A DNA stretch of 64,000 bases from Terrisporobacter petrolearius (GTDB lineage: Bacteria > Bacillota > Clostridia > Peptostreptococcales > Peptostreptococcaceae). The stretch is taken from positions 1 to 64,000 of the forward strand of contig NZ_JAHZMO010000002.1 in assembly GCF_020748185.1 (NCBI RefSeq), given 5' to 3'. A program made the position numbers and the translations under genes. Under the pieces are notes generated by a model. It was not told the DNA's origin and did no database searches. It saw nothing but the letters and a program-made list of their open reading frames with translations. Shown piece by piece: positions 62,337 through 64,000 of the stretch (position 1 is its first letter; every line of letters starts with the position of its first letter).

Positions 62337-62945
62337 TTATAAAAACATTTTTTCTCCTAAAATCGAAAATGACTGTAATGCCAAATATGCTCTAATATCT
62401 AAAGAAGTTTGATTATTTTTAATTATTTCTTTTGCTTCTTCTTTTGAAACTAATACAGCTTCAATATCTTCATCATCCTCTAAATATTCACTACTTATCT
62501 CACCTTCACATATACAATAAACAAAGGCTGCAGATTCATCTGTCATTCCTGGTGATAAATATACTTGATTACAGCTAAGATCTTTTTTTATTTCAGTTAC
62601 GTCTAAGCCTGTCTCTTCCTTTAATTCTCTTATTACAGCACTTTCAAAATTTTCATCATCACTATCTACAAGTCCTGCAGGCAACTCATAAATATATTTA
62701 TTTATTGGAACTCTAAATTCTTTTATTAAAACTAACTTTTCACTTTCTTTGTGATATGCACATATTATTACTGCATCTACTTTATCTTTTTCATTTTTAA
62801 GGTAAATGCCTTCTAATACCTCTTTTTTCTTTCTTGATGCAACCGTCCAGTTTTTCTCTTTGTTATTTTTATTTAAATATTTAACATTGTATAAACTTAT
62901 AAATTTTGTTTCTACTAATGATGTAATATTTTTTATTCTGCTCAT
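62337..62945 (-). CDS. Nudix hydrolase (ADP-ribose pyrophosphatase-like)
   Basis: 202 aa from the ATG at 62945 with AGGAGGTAAAT; a 22-residue upstream extension lacks a site. The Nudix box runs GLVDSDDENFESAVIREL and KEETGL, with one residue more than the standard spacing between Gly and the first Glu. The PAGLVD start and the N-terminal beta domain fit ADP-ribose-type enzymes. The gene is followed by the flavodoxin gene. Confidence 0.88.
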   Translation of the reverse strand: MSRIKNITSLVETKFISLYNVKYLNKNNKEKNWTVASRKKKEVLEGIYLKNEKDKVDAVIICAYHKESEKLVLIKEFRVPINKYIYELPAGLVDSDDENFESAVIRELKEETGLDVTEIKKDLSCNQVYLSPGMTDESAAFVYCICEGEISSEYLEDDEDIEAVLVSKEEAKEIIKNNQTSLDIRAYLALQSFSILGEKMFL

Positions 62946-63073
62946 ATTTACCTCCTTATAATATCTCGTGCTCACTATCAGACAAGACTTTATTTTACTT
63001 ATTTTATACATAGACTACATATAGTCAAATACTTCTTTGTGACGCATATTATAAATACTTAATCAAAATAAGT

Positions 63074-63235
63074 CTACTTGCAGGATTCACAATAAATATT
63101 TATTGACTTTTTTTCTATTATAGTATCTAGTCTACCTACAGGCATAGACATCTTAGTAGGCATTTGAAATTCCACAAAAAACTTATCTCCTTTCTTTACC
63201 TCTTTATTACATTTACTACAATTAATTTTACTCAT
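63074..63235 (-). CDS. 53-aa zinc-ribbon-like small protein
   Basis: A GGAGGTTCATAA site precedes ATG at 63235. The product begins MSKINCSKCNKEVKKGDKFF and ends IYCESCK, giving two CxxC knuckles about 40 residues apart, typical of a small zinc ribbon. The middle is rich in Met and Lys. It is too short for many gene finders. Function unknown; it may bind RNA or protein. Confidence 0.65.
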   Translation of the reverse strand: MSKINCSKCNKEVKKGDKFFVEFQMPTKMSMPVGRLDTIIEKKSINIYCESCK

Positions 63236-63653
63236 TTATGAACCTCCATTTTATATCTAGTGTAGTACACATTACACCTTGTAATTTATTATTTAATCAT
63301 AGGCTATATTGGTCTATAATTTTCATATAATTTACCTCTAAGAACTTTAAGTCATTAAACTATATTTTCCCTTGACTTTCCGTTTTTATGAATCAATTTA
63401 TGTTCTTTAATTTTTTCTAATGTTTGCCTTAATATATTTAAATATTAATCATTGTCATCATATCTAATTAACAGAACCATAAATATTTTAATTTAATTAT
63501 ACTATAAGCACTGTATTTTTAACAATTACTACCAATTTATTTATTTCAAATAAATCATTTAATTCATTTTTTCTTTTTATAGTGAATATATTGTCATAAA
63601 TATTTAATAATATTACTATATATACATTTTATTACTTAAAAGGAGTGAAAATA
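63236..63653. other. gap with decayed fragments
   Basis: No intact gene is visible in about 420 AT-rich bases. On the minus strand a frame of 29 codons ending at 63355 reads LNILRQTLEKIKEHKLIHKN, which looks like the tail of a protein, and an AGAGG site precedes an 8-codon frame beginning MKIIDQYS. These may be relics of one or two lost genes. The promoter of the gene at 63654 is presumably here. Confidence 0.3.
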
Positions 63654-63881
63654 ATGGATAATAATAATTCATATAATGATTTTTTACAAAAACCTGTTGA
63701 AGTAAATACTTATTTAAGTTCAGTTCCTATAGTTGGAGAAATAGTTGATTCTGACGATAATTCAATTACTATAGCACCAACTTTATCAAACTCAGGTTCT
63801 GACTATCACAAAAGTAATTATGACAAGGAAAATACTTATTATTTACCTAATAACTCAATTATTTCACTTAAAGAAATTTAA
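63654..63881 (+). CDS. small hydrophilic hypothetical protein
   Basis: 75 aa from the ATG at 63654 with an AAGGAG site; a GTG 9 bases earlier is possible. Asn and Ser are abundant (MDNNNSYNDF, PNNSIISLKEI) and a short beta-rich centre reads VGEIVDSDDNSITIAP. There are no cysteines or membrane segments. No family is recognised. It stands alone, followed by a strong hairpin. Confidence 0.5.
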   Translation: MDNNNSYNDFLQKPVEVNTYLSSVPIVGEIVDSDDNSITIAPTLSNSGSDYHKSNYDKENTYYLPNNSIISLKEI

Positions 63882-63899
63882 AGAATCGCTGAATAATAA

Positions 63900-63940
63900 A
63901 ATCGTCAAACATTATTTAATCACAATATGTTTGACGATTA
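63900..63940. terminator. bidirectional terminator
   Basis: ATCGTCAAACAT and ATGTTTGACGAT arms are perfect complements around a 14-base loop, between the 75-aa gene and the partial gene at the window end. Confidence 0.75.
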
Positions 63941-63959
63941 TCTCTTAAATATATATAAC

Positions 63960-64000
63960 TTATTTAAATTCTTCTAATCTCATACGATATGCATTTATTG
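63960..64000 (-). CDS. C-terminal end of a gene cut by the window edge
   Basis: A minus-strand frame ends AYRMRLEEFK followed by TAA at 63960, 20 bases after a terminator-like hairpin on that strand. Too little is present to name the product. Confidence 0.4.
   Translation of the reverse strand, partial: INAYRMRLEEFK

Overview
This 64 kb window is AT-rich chromosomal DNA from a low-GC anaerobic Firmicute of the class Clostridia. The codon use is A/T-biased and the Shine-Dalgarno sites are strong (GGAGG or GGGGG). Lysine, threonine T-box and TPP leaders are present, as are a B12-dependent methylaspartate (glutamate fermentation) cluster, a clostridial-type ferredoxin, ECF S components and a TatD-linked radical SAM protein. 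A Peptostreptococcaceae-like gut or soil clostridium is my inference; no rRNA or other species marker is in view. I saw no tRNA, rRNA, intact IS element, prophage or CRISPR array. Most genes lie on the minus strand.

Layout. 0-7 kb: secreted SH3 protein; lysC-lysA behind a lysine riboswitch; an orphan replication-relaxation-like protein; a large membrane-anchored protein; a permuted NlpC/P60-like protein. 7.5-13 kb: glnS (+), a probable structured ncRNA, a lipid kinase, a LUD-domain protein, an orphan NMT1-type lipoprotein. 13-20.3 kb: methylaspartate operon (P-loop/SAD-like protein, glmS, glmL, glmE, mal, AtuA-like, DUF4387) from a clear sigma-A promoter. 20.5-26 kb: cold-shock gene with downstream hairpins and an 11-codon ORF, a CPBP protease, a TrmB-type regulator beside a cluster with an ornithine-cyclodeaminase-like enzyme, a PptA-like tautomerase and a frameshifted 35-codon ORF, then a Gate-domain membrane protein. 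26-35 kb: ABC-F ATPase, a very divergent FtsZ-like protein behind queT, nhaA, ldh, map, a U32 tRNA-hydroxylation-type protein. 35-44 kb: MATE transporter, NCS2 purine permease with a structured leader, radical SAM plus S component, two-component system, M20 peptidase, 2H phosphoesterase. 44-51 kb: typA, small cysteine and membrane proteins, T-box(Thr)-thrC-thrB, and corA behind an elaborate leader. 51-64 kb: TPR/Sel1 protein, ComEC-like hydrolase, YitT, EIIB-like orphan, TetR, TPP riboswitch-thiD-thiM-tenA-thiT-thiE, GIY-YIG, ferredoxin, flavodoxin, Nudix and small ORFs.

Functional themes. The cluster at 13-20 kb converts glutamate via methylaspartate to mesaconate. Amino-acid and vitamin synthesis is controlled by RNA leaders (Lys, Thr, TPP). 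Several leaders match no class I know by eye: the corA leader with a short upstream ORF and two interlocking stems, the NCS2 leader hairpin, the perfect stem that buries the flavodoxin ribosome-binding site, and a short ORF running into a terminator upstream of the methylaspartate operon.

The strongest candidates for undescribed biology are the corA leader, the degenerate FtsZ-like protein at 28.3-29.0 kb and the ncRNA at 9.3-9.6 kb. All function calls come from reading sequence by eye; no database search was run.
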